In this document: positions 42,461 to 52,313 of the stretch, one piece after another
Layout of the letters: the number at the start of each line of letters is the position of its first letter
Position numbering within the stretch: the first letter of the stretch is position 1
Origin: Trebonia sp963785645
Lineage (GTDB): Bacteria; Actinomycetota; Actinomycetes; Streptosporangiales; Streptosporangiaceae
Reading direction: 5' to 3'
Length of the DNA: 64,000 nucleotides
Assembly: GCA_963785645.1 (NCBI GenBank)
Contig: CAWAWG010000005.1
Coordinates: 611,206-675,205 of the forward strand
The notes under the pieces: model-generated
The model's input: only the letters and a program-made list of their open reading frames with translations
Told to the model about the DNA's origin: nothing
The model's database searches: none
Made by a program: the position numbers and the translations under genes

Positions 42461-45240
42461 ATGGTCGGTAAGGACAGCGGGAGCATTTTGCCAGTACTCG
42501 CGGCCGACGGTGCTCAGCCCGACGGCGCACAGCCAGCGGGTACACAGCTACCGGCCGGTCCCGGCGACGTCATCCGGCCGAGCCGGAATTCGACCCGCTG
42601 GCACCTGCGGAACTGGCGAATGCGATGGCGCGTGCTCGCCCTCGTCCTCGTCCCGACGGTGGCGGCACTGACGCTGGGCGCTCTCCGCGTCCAGGAGGCA
42701 AGCAGCACCGCGGCCACCGCCTCGCGCACCGCACAACTCGGTGTTCTCGGGAGCGATATCACCGCGCTCGCCGAGGCCGTTGAGGACGAGCGGGACCTCA
42801 CGGCCGGCTATGTCGCGGCCCGGCAGAGCGGCCAGGGCGCGCTGGCCGCGTCCACCCTCGGCCAGTTGCAGAGCCAGTATTCGGTCACCGGGCACCGCAT
42901 GGCCGTTGTCGAGGGGCTGGCCGGCCAGCTCGGCCCGGCCTATCCGGTCGCCGCCCAGACGGACCTGGCATCCGCCCTGAGCAGCCTCTCCGCGCTGACG
43001 GAGCTGCGCGTGCTGGCACACAGCGAGATCACGGCGCTCACGCTGACCGACCACTACTCCACCGTCATCGCCGCCCTGCTCGCGTTCGACAACGACATCG
43101 CGGCAGGCAGCCCGAGCGCGGCGCTCGCGCAGACGGTCACCTCGATCGAGGCGCTGGCCCAGGCGGAGGAGGAGACCTCGCAGCAGCGGGCCGTGCTCTA
43201 CTCCGGGCTGATCGAGGGCCAGTTCGAACTCGGCGCCCTGACCACTCTCACCGGCGCGCAGTCGAGCGAGGCAAGCGACCTGTCCTCTTTCCAGAAGGTG
43301 GCTGTCGACCTGCCCGCCTATGTCGCGCCGACGGGCCTGTCTCCCGCGTTCAGCGAGGAGCAGCAGTACAACGACGCGGTTGCCGGGCCCGATGTCGAGA
43401 CGGCTCTGGCGACCGAACAGGACGCCGTGGTCAGCGGCCAGTCGCTGAACGGGGTCGGCAGCCCTCAGCAGTGGTTCAGCGACATGTCGTTCACGCTTGG
43501 CGCGATGCGCAGCGTCCTCGGTAGCGAGCTGACCTCCGCCACGGCGCAGGCCGACTCCGTGCGGGAGGGGGCGCAGGACTCGGAGAAGCTGACCGGGATC
43601 GTGGTGCTTGCCCTGCTCCTGCTCGTCCTGGCCGTCACGGTCATGATGGCCAGGTCAATGATCCTGCCGCTGCGCCGGCTGCGCGCGGATGCGCTCGACG
43701 TGGCCGGCCGCCGCCTGCCGGCCATGGTCCGGCGCCTGTCCGAGAGCGACGGGGCGGGCGAGAGCGTCGAACTGGAACCCATCGGCATCGACTCGACCGA
43801 CGAGATCGGCGAGGTGGCCCGGGCGTTCGACCAGGTGCACAGCGAGGCCGTGCGGCTGGCGGGCGATGAGGCCATGCTGCGGGCGAACCTGAACGCCATG
43901 TTCGTGAACCTGTCCCGCCGCAGCCAGTCGCTGATCGAACGGCAGCTTGGCATCATCGAATCGCTTGAGCAGAGCGAGCAGGACTCCACCCGGCTGAGCA
44001 GCCTGTTCCGGCTCGACCATCTGGCGACCCGCATGCGCAGGAACTCAGAGAACCTGCTCGTGCTCGCCGGGCACGAGGCGCCGCGCAAGTGGACGCAGCC
44101 GGTGGCGCTGGTGGACGTGCTGCGCGCGGCGGTCTCCGAGATCGAGCAGTACGAGCGGATCACGCTCAACGTTCAGTCGGGACTCGTCATCGCCGGGCGC
44201 GCGGCCAGCGACGTGGTGCACCTGGCGGCGGAGCTCGTGGAGAACGCCACGACCTACTCCCGCAAGGGTACCCAGGTCAACGTCACCGGTCAGCTGCTGG
44301 CCAGCGGCGGGGTGATGATCGAGATCACCGACGAGGGACTCGGCATTCCCGAGCAGGAGCTGGCCTACGCGAACTGGCGCCTTGACAACCCGCCGGTGAT
44401 CGATGTCGCGGTGTCGCGACGGATGGGCCTGTTCGTGGTGGGCCGGCTGGCGGCCAGGCACGGGATCAGGGTCCGGCTGCGGCGCGCGCAGAGCGGGGGC
44501 CTGTCCGCGCTGATCTGGGTGCCGGAGCCGGTAGCGGAGACGGAGCCGGCCTCGCCGGCCGGCTCGCGTCGCCGGTTCGGCTCCGGCGGCAACCCGGTCC
44601 TGATTCCCGGTCCTGGACCGTCGGCGGCCGCACCTGTCCCGCCGCCGGCGGTCGGAGTTCCGACGCCGATGAGGGAGGTGAGGACGACGGTGCGCCCGAA
44701 GTCGATCTGGTTCGACACCGGAGAACAGGAGGTCAGCCCGGCTCCAGGCCCGCAGCAGGAAACACCGGCGGTCGCGGTGCTCGACCCGCCCGCGCCGGAG
44801 GTCCTCCCCCCGGACGACGGCACTACCGCGGAGCTGGCACCCGCCGCGGCGAGCGAGACGGCGGAGGTGCGGCTGCCGATCTACGACTCGATCGAATCGG
44901 AGTGGTTCCGCCGATCGGGTGCGCCCTGGACGTCGCCCGCGGACGATGGCTTCCGCCGCGCCGCCGAGACGGCCGTCGCCCCGGTCGCGGGAGAGATGAC
45001 GATCGCGGGACTGCCGAAGCGGGTGCCGAGCGCGAACCTCGTCCCCGGTTCGATCGGCACGGGCCCGATGGCGATGGGGCCGGCGGCCGGCGAGACGCAC
45101 GGCAGCACGGGCAGGCCCCGCCGCCGGCCGCCGGGCCCCCGCGGTCACCGGACGCGGTGCGGGCCCGGCTGACGGGCTTCCAGGTGCGCGGCCGACAGGG
45201 GCGCACCAGCGCACAGCAGCAGGAAACACCGACGAACTGA
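42461..45240 (+). CDS. conservon-type sensor histidine kinase (nitrate-sensing domain), frameshifted at 3' end
   Basis: About 926 residues after correction. A membrane helix lies near residue 60 (VLALVLVPTVAALTLGAL), followed by an extracytoplasmic helical nitrate/nitrite-sensing-like domain, a second helix near 385-410, HAMP, and an ATPase domain with N-box ELVENATTYS and G-box DEGLGIP. The long Pro/Ala C-terminus ends in the family motif GLPKRVPSANLVPG. The last 35 residues (SPDAVRARLTGFQVRGRQ) are in another frame; adding one C to the run at 45136-45140 joins them. This is the CvnA-type layout. ATG 42461 is preferred, with AGAGGG 11 bases upstream. Confidence 0.85.
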
Positions 45241-45295
45241 GCCGGGACGATGGCCGGTGCCGCCCTCAGGCAGCAGCGATAAAGAAGGAGCGCGG

Positions 45296-45694
45296 GTGAG
45301 CGCGACGGAGCACACGGTGCAGGATCTTGACTGGCTGGTTACGGATTTCGTTGACCGGGTTCGCGATGTGGCCCACGCGGTCGTGGTATCCGCCGACGGG
45401 CTTCCCCTGGCGTTCAATGCCAGGTTCCCGCGCGATCACGCCGACCAGCTCGCCGCGATCACAGCGGGGCTGGCGAGCCTGACGCTGGGGGCCGCGCGCG
45501 CGTTCCAGGGCGGCCGGGTGATCCAGACAGCGGTGGAGATGGCGGCCGGGTTGTACGTCGTCATGTCGATCAGCAACGGCTCAAGCCTCGCCGTGCTCGC
45601 CACGTCCGACTGCGATCTCGGGCTTGTCGCCTACGAGATGAGCCTGCTAGTCGAGCGGGTCGGGCGCGAGCTGACCCCGGCCTCGCGCCAGTGA
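45296..45694 (+). CDS. roadblock/LC7 domain protein (CvnB type)
   Basis: A 132-residue roadblock/LC7 protein (LDWLVTDFVDRVRDVAHAVVVSADGLPLA). In conservons it pairs with a small Ras-like GTPase. GTG 45296 has AAGGAG five bases upstream. The usual next genes (DUF742 protein and GTPase) are missing; a LysR gene runs into its 3' end from the other strand with 48 bases of overlap. Confidence 0.88.
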   Translation: MSATEHTVQDLDWLVTDFVDRVRDVAHAVVVSADGLPLAFNARFPRDHADQLAAITAGLASLTLGAARAFQGGRVIQTAVEMAAGLYVVMSISNGSSLAVLATSDCDLGLVAYEMSLLVERVGRELTPASRQ

Positions 45695-46591
45695 ACCGAG
45701 AGAACCCCTGATGATGTCGCGGAGCCAGGTCAGGGCGGGGTCGGTGGCGTGCGTCGGCGCCCACCAGGCGGCCTCGACCAGCTCGACGTCGCCGAACGGA
45801 GGCTCGGTAACCGTGACCCCGGCCGCTCCGCTCACCCGGCGGGCGAGACGTTCCGGTACGGCGGCGACCATGTCGGTCCCGGCGACCAGGAACGGCGGCG
45901 CCAGCCAGCCGCTGGTGACGGCCACCACGCGCGGGGTCACGCCAAGCCGGCCGAGCGCCGCGGTGACCCGGTCGGCTTGCGGCTGCCGCACCGTTGCGTG
46001 CGGCAGCGCGGCCAGGTCCTCGGCGGTAAAACGGTCGCGGCCGTCCCGCAGCCGGGGATTGGCCGGATCGGCCACGTACACGATCCGGTCTCTCAGCAGC
46101 ACCTCAGGCTCCCCCTCCGCGGGCAGCCCCTCGGGCCCGATGATCACGTCGTACCCGTGCAGGCTGTGGCCCGGCTCGGCGGGCGTTGTCGTGATCGGCC
46201 AGGTGTCCAGCCGTACCCCCGGCGCCAGTTCGTGGACCCGGCCGAGCAGTCCGCTCAGCGCAAGCATGGACTGCGCGGACATGGCGATCGAGAACCGGCG
46301 CAGGCTGATCGACGGATCGAACTCGGCAGGCACGCTGAGGGTCCGCTCCACCTGGCCGAGCGCCTCCTGTACGGCGGGCAGCAGACCGCTGGCCATCGGG
46401 GTGAGCCGGTACTCGCGCCCGGACCGGACGAGAAGTTCATCACCGAAATGCTGCCGCAGCCGGGCCAGGGCACCGCTCATCGTCGGCTGGCTGAGACTGA
46501 GCCTCTCCCCCGCCCGCGTCACGTTGCGGTGTTCGAGCAGCGCGCCAAGCACCGCCAGAAGGTTGAGATCGATGCCAGCAGCGCTCGCCAC
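45647..46591 (-). CDS. LysR family transcriptional regulator
   Basis: A 314-residue regulator. The HTH spans about 10-70 (NVTRAGERLSLSQPTMSGALARL), and a two-lobe effector domain follows. It is a NodD-like branch member with WWAPTHATDPALTWLRD at the end. GTG 46591 is chosen because GGAAGGGA lies five bases upstream and the position matches the paralogue's start; the frame also runs to ATG 46615. It is divergent from a close paralogue. Confidence 0.85.
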   Translation of the reverse strand: MASAAGIDLNLLAVLGALLEHRNVTRAGERLSLSQPTMSGALARLRQHFGDELLVRSGREYRLTPMASGLLPAVQEALGQVERTLSVPAEFDPSISLRRFSIAMSAQSMLALSGLLGRVHELAPGVRLDTWPITTTPAEPGHSLHGYDVIIGPEGLPAEGEPEVLLRDRIVYVADPANPRLRDGRDRFTAEDLAALPHATVRQPQADRVTAALGRLGVTPRVVAVTSGWLAPPFLVAGTDMVAAVPERLARRVSGAAGVTVTEPPFGDVELVEAAWWAPTHATDPALTWLRDIIRGSLGSLARGRGQLAPDPLD

Positions 46592-46695
46592 GAACTTCCC
46601 TTCCGGACTAAACATAACAAATAACAACTCATTCGCATTTAAACCATATCATCCCGACAGTTGATTACGATCTGGTATCGACAGGGGTCACTGAA

Positions 46696-47658
46696 ATGGC
46701 GCTCGGCGGCATCGACCTGAACCTTCTGGTCATCCTGGAGGCGCTGCTCGAAGAGGGCAACGTCACGCGCGCGGGCGCGCGCCTCGGGATGCCGCAGCCC
46801 GCGGTGAGCAACGCCCTGGCCCGGCTGCGCCGACATTACCGGGACGAATTGCTGGTCCGGGCCGGCAATGGCTATCACCTCACTCCGCTCGCGCGCTCAT
46901 TGCTTCCGTCGGTGCAGGAAACGACGCGGCACATCGGGCAGACATTTTTTTCCGCGCAGGCCGAACAGCCTCCCGTCGCCGACCGAATATTCACCATTTG
47001 CCTGTCCGATTACTCGATGAGCGTGCTCGGCGAACCGCTGCTGCGCCGGGTGCACGACCTCGCGCCTGCCGCGAGCATCCAACTGCAGTTCGACAGCAGA
47101 GAACTGGCAGACGGCGACCGCGGCCTGCTCGGATACGACCTGCTGATCGGGCCACCGCGCCTCCAGTCGGCCGGCCAGCCCGAGGTGATCATGCGGGACC
47201 GCCTGGTCTATGTGGCCGATCCGGCCAACCCCCGGCTGCGAGATGGCCGGCTCAGCACCGAGGACCTGGCCGCGCTGCCCCATGCGACCGCGCGGTTCCC
47301 CGACCCTGGGTCTGACCCCGTCGCGCTGGCGCTGCTCGGGCGCGGAATCACCCCGAACGTGGTGTTCACCACCGGCGGCTGGCTGCCGCTGCCGTTCCTG
47401 GTCGCCGGGACCGACCTGGTCGCCGCCGTCCCCGAGCGCCTGGCCCGCCGGATGGAGGCGGCGGCCGGCGTGACGACGGTCGACCCTCCGTTCGGCATCA
47501 TCGAACTGGTCGAGGCCGCCTGGTGGCACCCCTTGCATGCCACCGACCCGGCCCTCACCTGGCTGCGCGGCATCGTCGCCGAGATAGCGGCGTCGCTGCC
47601 GCCCGTCCTCAGCCTCCCCGGCCAGCGTCAGCGGGGGTCATCCCCCCGGGGGAGATAA
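46696..47658 (+). CDS. LysR family transcriptional regulator, paralogue
   Basis: A 320-residue regulator clearly homologous to the divergent one (IDLNLLVILEALLEEGNVTRAG; both share RLVYVADPANPRLRDG-type and VAAVPERLARR segments). Only about 100 bases separate the two starts, so they probably share a control region. Its last residues (SSPRGR) and stop come from palindrome copy 4. It overlaps the convergent LLM gene by 21 bases. Confidence 0.88.
   Translation: MALGGIDLNLLVILEALLEEGNVTRAGARLGMPQPAVSNALARLRRHYRDELLVRAGNGYHLTPLARSLLPSVQETTRHIGQTFFSAQAEQPPVADRIFTICLSDYSMSVLGEPLLRRVHDLAPAASIQLQFDSRELADGDRGLLGYDLLIGPPRLQSAGQPEVIMRDRLVYVADPANPRLRDGRLSTEDLAALPHATARFPDPGSDPVALALLGRGITPNVVFTTGGWLPLPFLVAGTDLVAAVPERLARRMEAAAGVTTVDPPFGIIELVEAAWWHPLHATDPALTWLRGIVAEIAASLPPVLSLPGQRQRGSSPRGR
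47632..47654. repeat. dispersed GC-rich palindrome, copy 4 (short)
   Basis: CGGGGGTCATCCCCCCGGGGG. It ends two convergent genes at once: the LysR stop and the LLM stop both fall in it. Confidence 0.6.
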
Positions 47659-48645
47659 CCGCAAGGCGGGGGCCACCTTTTCTGTGAACAGGGTGAGGGC
47701 GGTGCGGTCGTAGGCGACCTCGGCGAAGTTGACGATCGCGTAGCTCATGCCAAGCTCACTCAGCTCGGCGAGGCGGTCCGCGACCAGTTCGGGCGTCCCG
47801 ACCAGCGGGCCGCTCGCGAAGTCCCGCAGCCGTCCTTCTGCGATGTCCTCCGGAACGCCGTAACGGATCAGGTGGTCCTTCATCCAGGCGAGGCGGTCCT
47901 GTACGTCCTTCTCGGTCTCGCCGAGGATCACGTTATAGTTCGCGGACCGGGTGATGGCTTCGAAGTCGGTTCCCACGTCCGCGCAGTGCTGCTTGAGTAT
48001 CTCCGACTTGCGGCGGAACTCTTCTGGGGCGGCAGAGAAGTTGGTGTAGTTGGCGTACTTAGCGGCGATGCGCAGCGTCTTCTTCTCTCCGCCGCCGGCG
48101 ATCCACAGCGGTATGCCACCGTCTTGAAGGGGTTTTGGCTGGCAGATGGCACCATCGACCTGATAGTGGCTGCCGTCCAGAGTGGCCGTGCCGGTGGTCC
48201 AGAGCTGGCGCATGATCTGGACGCCCTCGTCCAGCATTCCGATCCGGTCCCCTGCCTTCGGGAAGCCGTAGCCGTAGGCGCGCCACTCGTGCTCGTACCA
48301 GCCCGCCCCGATCCCCATCTCGGCCCGGCCGCCGGAGATCACGTCTACCGTCGCCGCGACCTTGGCCAGGTAGGCCGGATTGCGGTAGCCCATGCAGGTA
48401 CACATCTGGCCGAGCCGCACCCGGCTGGTGGCGGCGGCGAACGCGGCCATCAGCGTCCATGCTTCGTGCGTTGCCTCCTGCGTGGGCACCGGCACGGTGT
48501 GGAAGTGGTCGAAGACCCAGACCGACTCGAAGGGGCCCTCCTCGGCGGCCTTGGCGACGCTCAACATGGTCGCCCACTGGTCTTTCGTCTCGATACCAGC
48601 CAGGTCCAGCCGCCATCCCTGCGGCACAAAAAGTCCGAAGCGCAT
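47638..48645 (-). CDS. LLM class F420-dependent oxidoreductase
   Basis: A 335-residue luciferase-like TIM barrel (MRFGLFVPQGWRLDLAGI, then SVWVFDHFHT and GWYEHEWRAYGYGFP). This pattern is typical of the actinobacterial F420-dependent subfamily. The substrate is unknown. Its last residues (SPPGG) come from palindrome copy 4. A 153-base gap separates it from rodA, with no gene. Confidence 0.85.
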   Translation of the reverse strand: MRFGLFVPQGWRLDLAGIETKDQWATMLSVAKAAEEGPFESVWVFDHFHTVPVPTQEATHEAWTLMAAFAAATSRVRLGQMCTCMGYRNPAYLAKVAATVDVISGGRAEMGIGAGWYEHEWRAYGYGFPKAGDRIGMLDEGVQIMRQLWTTGTATLDGSHYQVDGAICQPKPLQDGGIPLWIAGGGEKKTLRIAAKYANYTNFSAAPEEFRRKSEILKQHCADVGTDFEAITRSANYNVILGETEKDVQDRLAWMKDHLIRYGVPEDIAEGRLRDFASGPLVGTPELVADRLAELSELGMSYAIVNFAEVAYDRTALTLFTEKVAPALRLSPPGG

Positions 48646-48798
48646 GGCTCACCACCCTATTGGGCACGCTCCGGAACAGTTCTGTCGGGACAACATCGGG
48701 CACCGTTCAACACTCTCGCACGGTCAGCAGGGTGTGGCCGTAGCACCTCAGGCCAGCTAGGAGAGCCTGCCCGTAACCGGGCTAGTTCGCTGGACCGG

Positions 48799-50013
48799 CT
48801 AGGTGAAGACGTAGTGGTGGCGTCTTACGGACTGGAGGAGGCCGATGGCGATCATGTCGGCGAAGATGGCCGAGCCGCCGTAGGACACGAACGGCAGCGG
48901 AAGGCCGGTGATCGGCATGATGCCGATCGTCATGCCGATGTTCACGAATGCCTGGAAGGCGAACCAGACCGCAACGCCGGAGGCCACGAGCATGCCGTAC
49001 ATGTCGTCGGCTAGCTGCGCGGCGCGGATCGCGCGGAACACGATGAAGGAGAGCAGCGCGACGATGACCGCGCAGCCGGCGAAGCCGAGTTCCTCCCCCG
49101 CGACGGTGAAGATGAAGTCGGTCGGCACCGATGGGACGAAGTTGCCGCCGGTGAACGTGCCGTGGAAGAGGCCCTGGCCGGTGAGGCCGCCGGAACCGAC
49201 CGCGATCTTGGCCTGTATGCCGTTGTAGCCGGAGCTCGACAGGTTCTGCTCCGGGTGCAGGAACGAGGTCAGCCGGGTCAGCTGGTAGCCCTTGAGCAGG
49301 TTCAGCCGCGCGACCGCGTAGACGCCGACGGACACCGCCGCGAGGCCGCCGAGCACCCAGGAGATCCGGACGCCGGACACGACGATCATCCCGGCCAGCG
49401 TGAACACCAGCACGAAGGTGACGCCGAGGGCGGGTTCCTTCTCGACCAGGGCGATCAGCGGTGCGGCCGCCATTGCCGCGAAGAGCACGTCCTTAATCGT
49501 CGGGCGGCCGGTTGGCAGCTTGCGCCGCGACAGCAGCCACGCGCTGGAAAGGATCAGGCCGAGCTTGGCGAACTCCGACGGCTCGACCTCGAAGCCGCCG
49601 GGCAGCGCGATCCACGCCTTCGCGCCGTTGACCGACTGGCCGACGACGAGGACCGCGAGCAGGAGCAGCAGGGACAGGCCGTACAGGACCGGGGTCCAGC
49701 GCCTGATCCGCCGGTAGTCGATCGACGCGGTGACGAACATCAGGATGAGGCCGAGGAAGGCCCAGAGTGCCGCCTTCTTCAGGTAGGCGTGCGGGTCGAG
49801 GCCCGCCTCGCGCTGCGACGGCTCGGTCGCCGCCCAGACGAGCACCGTGCCGAGCACGGTGAGCCCGCAGGTGACGAAGATGAGCGGCCAGTCCCAGGAC
49901 CGGGCGACCCCGCCCTTGGCGAACGACCGCGCGAGGGCCGACCGGTGGCGCGGGGTGAACGCGCCGGCCCGGGGGCCGCCCCAGCCGCGGGACGGAAGCC
50001 CGGTAGTGCTCAT
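48799..50013 (-). CDS. rodA: rod-shape glycosyltransferase RodA
   Basis: A 404-residue SEDS protein, the peptidoglycan polymerase that works with PBP2. It has about ten helices, a conserved VEPSEFAKLGLIL region and the late GLPLPFVSYGGSA motif. The N-terminal 35 residues are cytosolic and basic. Its start overlaps the mrdA stop by four bases. Confidence 0.93.
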   Translation of the reverse strand: MSTTGLPSRGWGGPRAGAFTPRHRSALARSFAKGGVARSWDWPLIFVTCGLTVLGTVLVWAATEPSQREAGLDPHAYLKKAALWAFLGLILMFVTASIDYRRIRRWTPVLYGLSLLLLLAVLVVGQSVNGAKAWIALPGGFEVEPSEFAKLGLILSSAWLLSRRKLPTGRPTIKDVLFAAMAAAPLIALVEKEPALGVTFVLVFTLAGMIVVSGVRISWVLGGLAAVSVGVYAVARLNLLKGYQLTRLTSFLHPEQNLSSSGYNGIQAKIAVGSGGLTGQGLFHGTFTGGNFVPSVPTDFIFTVAGEELGFAGCAVIVALLSFIVFRAIRAAQLADDMYGMLVASGVAVWFAFQAFVNIGMTIGIMPITGLPLPFVSYGGSAIFADMIAIGLLQSVRRHHYVFT

Positions 50014-52313
50014 GTGCCGCCTCCCTGCGCTGAAGCGGAAGCACTAGGCTTCCTCGATGGCGGAGCACCGGCGTTCGGTGAAGCAGTGGCCGTCGCCGAC
50101 GTGCCTGCCTTCCCGGACGCAGCGGCCTTCGCGGAAGCACTGGCCTTCGCCGAAGCACTGGCCTTCGCGGAAGCACTCGCCTTCGCCGAAGCAACTGCCT
50201 TCACCGAGGCAATCGCCTTCGCTGAGGCAGCTGCCTTCACCGAGGCTCTGGCCGTTACCGAGTTCGCGGTTAGGTGCGGCAGGGCCGGGAGGTCGCCGCC
50301 CGGCATGGCCGCCTTCGGGCCCTCAAGGCCGAAGATCCCGTCCCAGATCTGCCGGACGGCCGGAGCCGCCGCGTCCGCGCCGTAACCGGAGTCGGGCAGC
50401 ATGACGACCACCACGAGCTTGGGGTTGTTGCACGGCGCGAAGGACGCGAACACCGACGTCGCGTTCTTGCCCATGATCTGCGCGGTACCGGTCTTGCCCG
50501 CGACGCAGACCTGGTCCAGCGGGAAGCCGCCGAACGCGCTGGCCGCGGTGCCCTGGCTCACCACCCCGGCCAGGGCGTTTCGCATGTAGGCGAGGGTGTT
50601 CGACGCGACGGGCAGGTGCCTGACCACCGGCGGGTCGATCTTCGCCGCGACCTTGCCTGATGAGGTCATCAGGGCCTCGCCGACCCGGGGGGCATACAGC
50701 GTGCCGCCGTTGGCGAGGGCGACGTAGGCGTTGGTGAGCTGCAGCGGTGTCGCGGTCACGTAGCCCTGGCCGATCGCCGCGATCGCCGCCTGGCCCGGCT
50801 CCCAGACCCAGCCGTCAATACAGTCCTGGTACTCGATCTGCTGCACGTAAGATCCGTTGGCCTTGCCGTTCGCGCACCAATTCTCGCCCTTGTGCGCGTT
50901 GTCTTCCCACATGTAGTAGAGCCACTGACGGGTCGGGATCGTCCCGGTGGCATCTTCCGGCAGGTCGACGCCGGTGTCCGTGCCGAAACCCCAGTCGAGC
51001 TCCATCTGCTGCATCTTCTGAATGGGCGCGTTCGCGCTGAGCGTGGTATTCGCCTTCGGGTCGTCCTTCTGGTACATCTCGTAGCCGATGTCGTAGTACA
51101 CCGTGTCGCAGGACTGGATCAGCGCGTCGGCGAACGACATGTCGCCCTCGTCCGGGTTGCCGTCGTTGATGAACGTCTGGCCGTCGATGTTCACCGACGC
51201 CGGGCAGTTGTACAGGCCGTTGAGCGAGAACCCGTCGGCCACCGCGGCGGCGGTCGAGGTGACCTTGAACGTGGAGCCGGGTGCGTACTGCCCCTGGGTC
51301 GCCCAGTTCACCGCCGGCTCGCCGGAGTTGGAGTCCTTGCCGAGGCCGAACAGGTCGTCGACCTCGCCCTGGGAGATCCCGCTGGTCCACACGTTCGGGT
51401 TGTAGTCCGGGTAGCTGGCCATCGCCACGATCCGGCCGGTGGTCGTCTCCACGATGGCCGCGCCCTGGTTGGCCGAGTTGCCCGCGGCCCGGGACTTGGT
51501 GATCGCGCTGTTCAGCGCCTGCTGGGCGACCTGCTGGACACCGGCGTTCAGCGAGGTGACGAGGGTGTCCCCGCTCTGTGCCGGGGCACCGCCGACGGTG
51601 CCGAGGACGTCGCCCGCCGCGTTCACCGACACGATCTGCGTGCCCGGCTTGCCGGAAAGCGCGGTGTTGTACTGCGCCTCGAGGCCGGACTGGCCGACCA
51701 GGTCGTCCTGGGCGAACCCGGTCTCCGGCAGGTGATCCTTCGCCATCTCGGCCTGGGTGATCGGCTGGAGGTAGCCGAGGACCTGGGCCGGGTTCGCGCC
51801 GTCCGGCATGGGATAGTCCACGACCGGCGAGAGCTGCGCGGTGACGCCGGGGAACTCCTTCGGCTCCTCCATGATCTGCAGCGCGATCGAGTCGCTGACG
51901 TGCTCCGCGACCGGAATCGGCTGGTACGGCGACCCCGTCCAGCAGGGCTGGGAGATGCCGCTCGTGCAGAGCCTGAGCTCCTCCGACAGCGTCGTGGCCG
52001 ACAGGTGCAGCAGGGGTGCGAGCCGGGCGATGACCGCCGTGCCGCCGTCGCTCGTGGTCTGCGAAAGCTGCATCGTGTTCACCGATACGGTCATCGAGGT
52101 CTGGTTGGTCACCAGCGCCTGCCCGGTGTCGTCGGTGATCGAGCCGCGCACCGCGGGCACCACGATTGTCCTGGTCTGGTTGACCTGCGCGAGTGACTTG
52201 TACTGGGTCGTGTCGAGCACCTGCAGGTACCACAGCCGCCCGCCGAGAACGACCAGCATAGCCAGCGCGATCACGTACAGGCCGAGGAGGCGGCGACGAG
52301 AGCGCGGGATCAT
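50010..52313 (-). CDS. mrdA: penicillin-binding protein 2
   Basis: A 767-residue class B transpeptidase. One N-terminal helix (8-26), a dimerisation domain, then the catalytic motifs STFK (347-350), SCD (401-403, in place of SxN) and KTG (607-609). The C-terminus from about 688 is an Ala/Ser/Lys tail with six-residue repeats (KASASA), encoded by 18-bp repeats. ATG 52313 overlaps the mreD stop. The longer open frame upstream is a shadow of mreD. Confidence 0.93.
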   Translation of the reverse strand: MIPRSRRRLLGLYVIALAMLVVLGGRLWYLQVLDTTQYKSLAQVNQTRTIVVPAVRGSITDDTGQALVTNQTSMTVSVNTMQLSQTTSDGGTAVIARLAPLLHLSATTLSEELRLCTSGISQPCWTGSPYQPIPVAEHVSDSIALQIMEEPKEFPGVTAQLSPVVDYPMPDGANPAQVLGYLQPITQAEMAKDHLPETGFAQDDLVGQSGLEAQYNTALSGKPGTQIVSVNAAGDVLGTVGGAPAQSGDTLVTSLNAGVQQVAQQALNSAITKSRAAGNSANQGAAIVETTTGRIVAMASYPDYNPNVWTSGISQGEVDDLFGLGKDSNSGEPAVNWATQGQYAPGSTFKVTSTAAAVADGFSLNGLYNCPASVNIDGQTFINDGNPDEGDMSFADALIQSCDTVYYDIGYEMYQKDDPKANTTLSANAPIQKMQQMELDWGFGTDTGVDLPEDATGTIPTRQWLYYMWEDNAHKGENWCANGKANGSYVQQIEYQDCIDGWVWEPGQAAIAAIGQGYVTATPLQLTNAYVALANGGTLYAPRVGEALMTSSGKVAAKIDPPVVRHLPVASNTLAYMRNALAGVVSQGTAASAFGGFPLDQVCVAGKTGTAQIMGKNATSVFASFAPCNNPKLVVVVMLPDSGYGADAAAPAVRQIWDGIFGLEGPKAAMPGGDLPALPHLTANSVTARASVKAAASAKAIASVKAVASAKASASAKASASAKASASAKAAASGKAGTSATATASPNAGAPPSRKPSASASAQGGGT
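50123..50252. repeat. 18-bp tandem repeats in mrdA
   Basis: About seven units of the form TTCGCNGAAGCACTGGCC, alternating GCC/GCG. They encode the KASASA-type repeats of the PBP2 tail. Confidence 0.8.
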
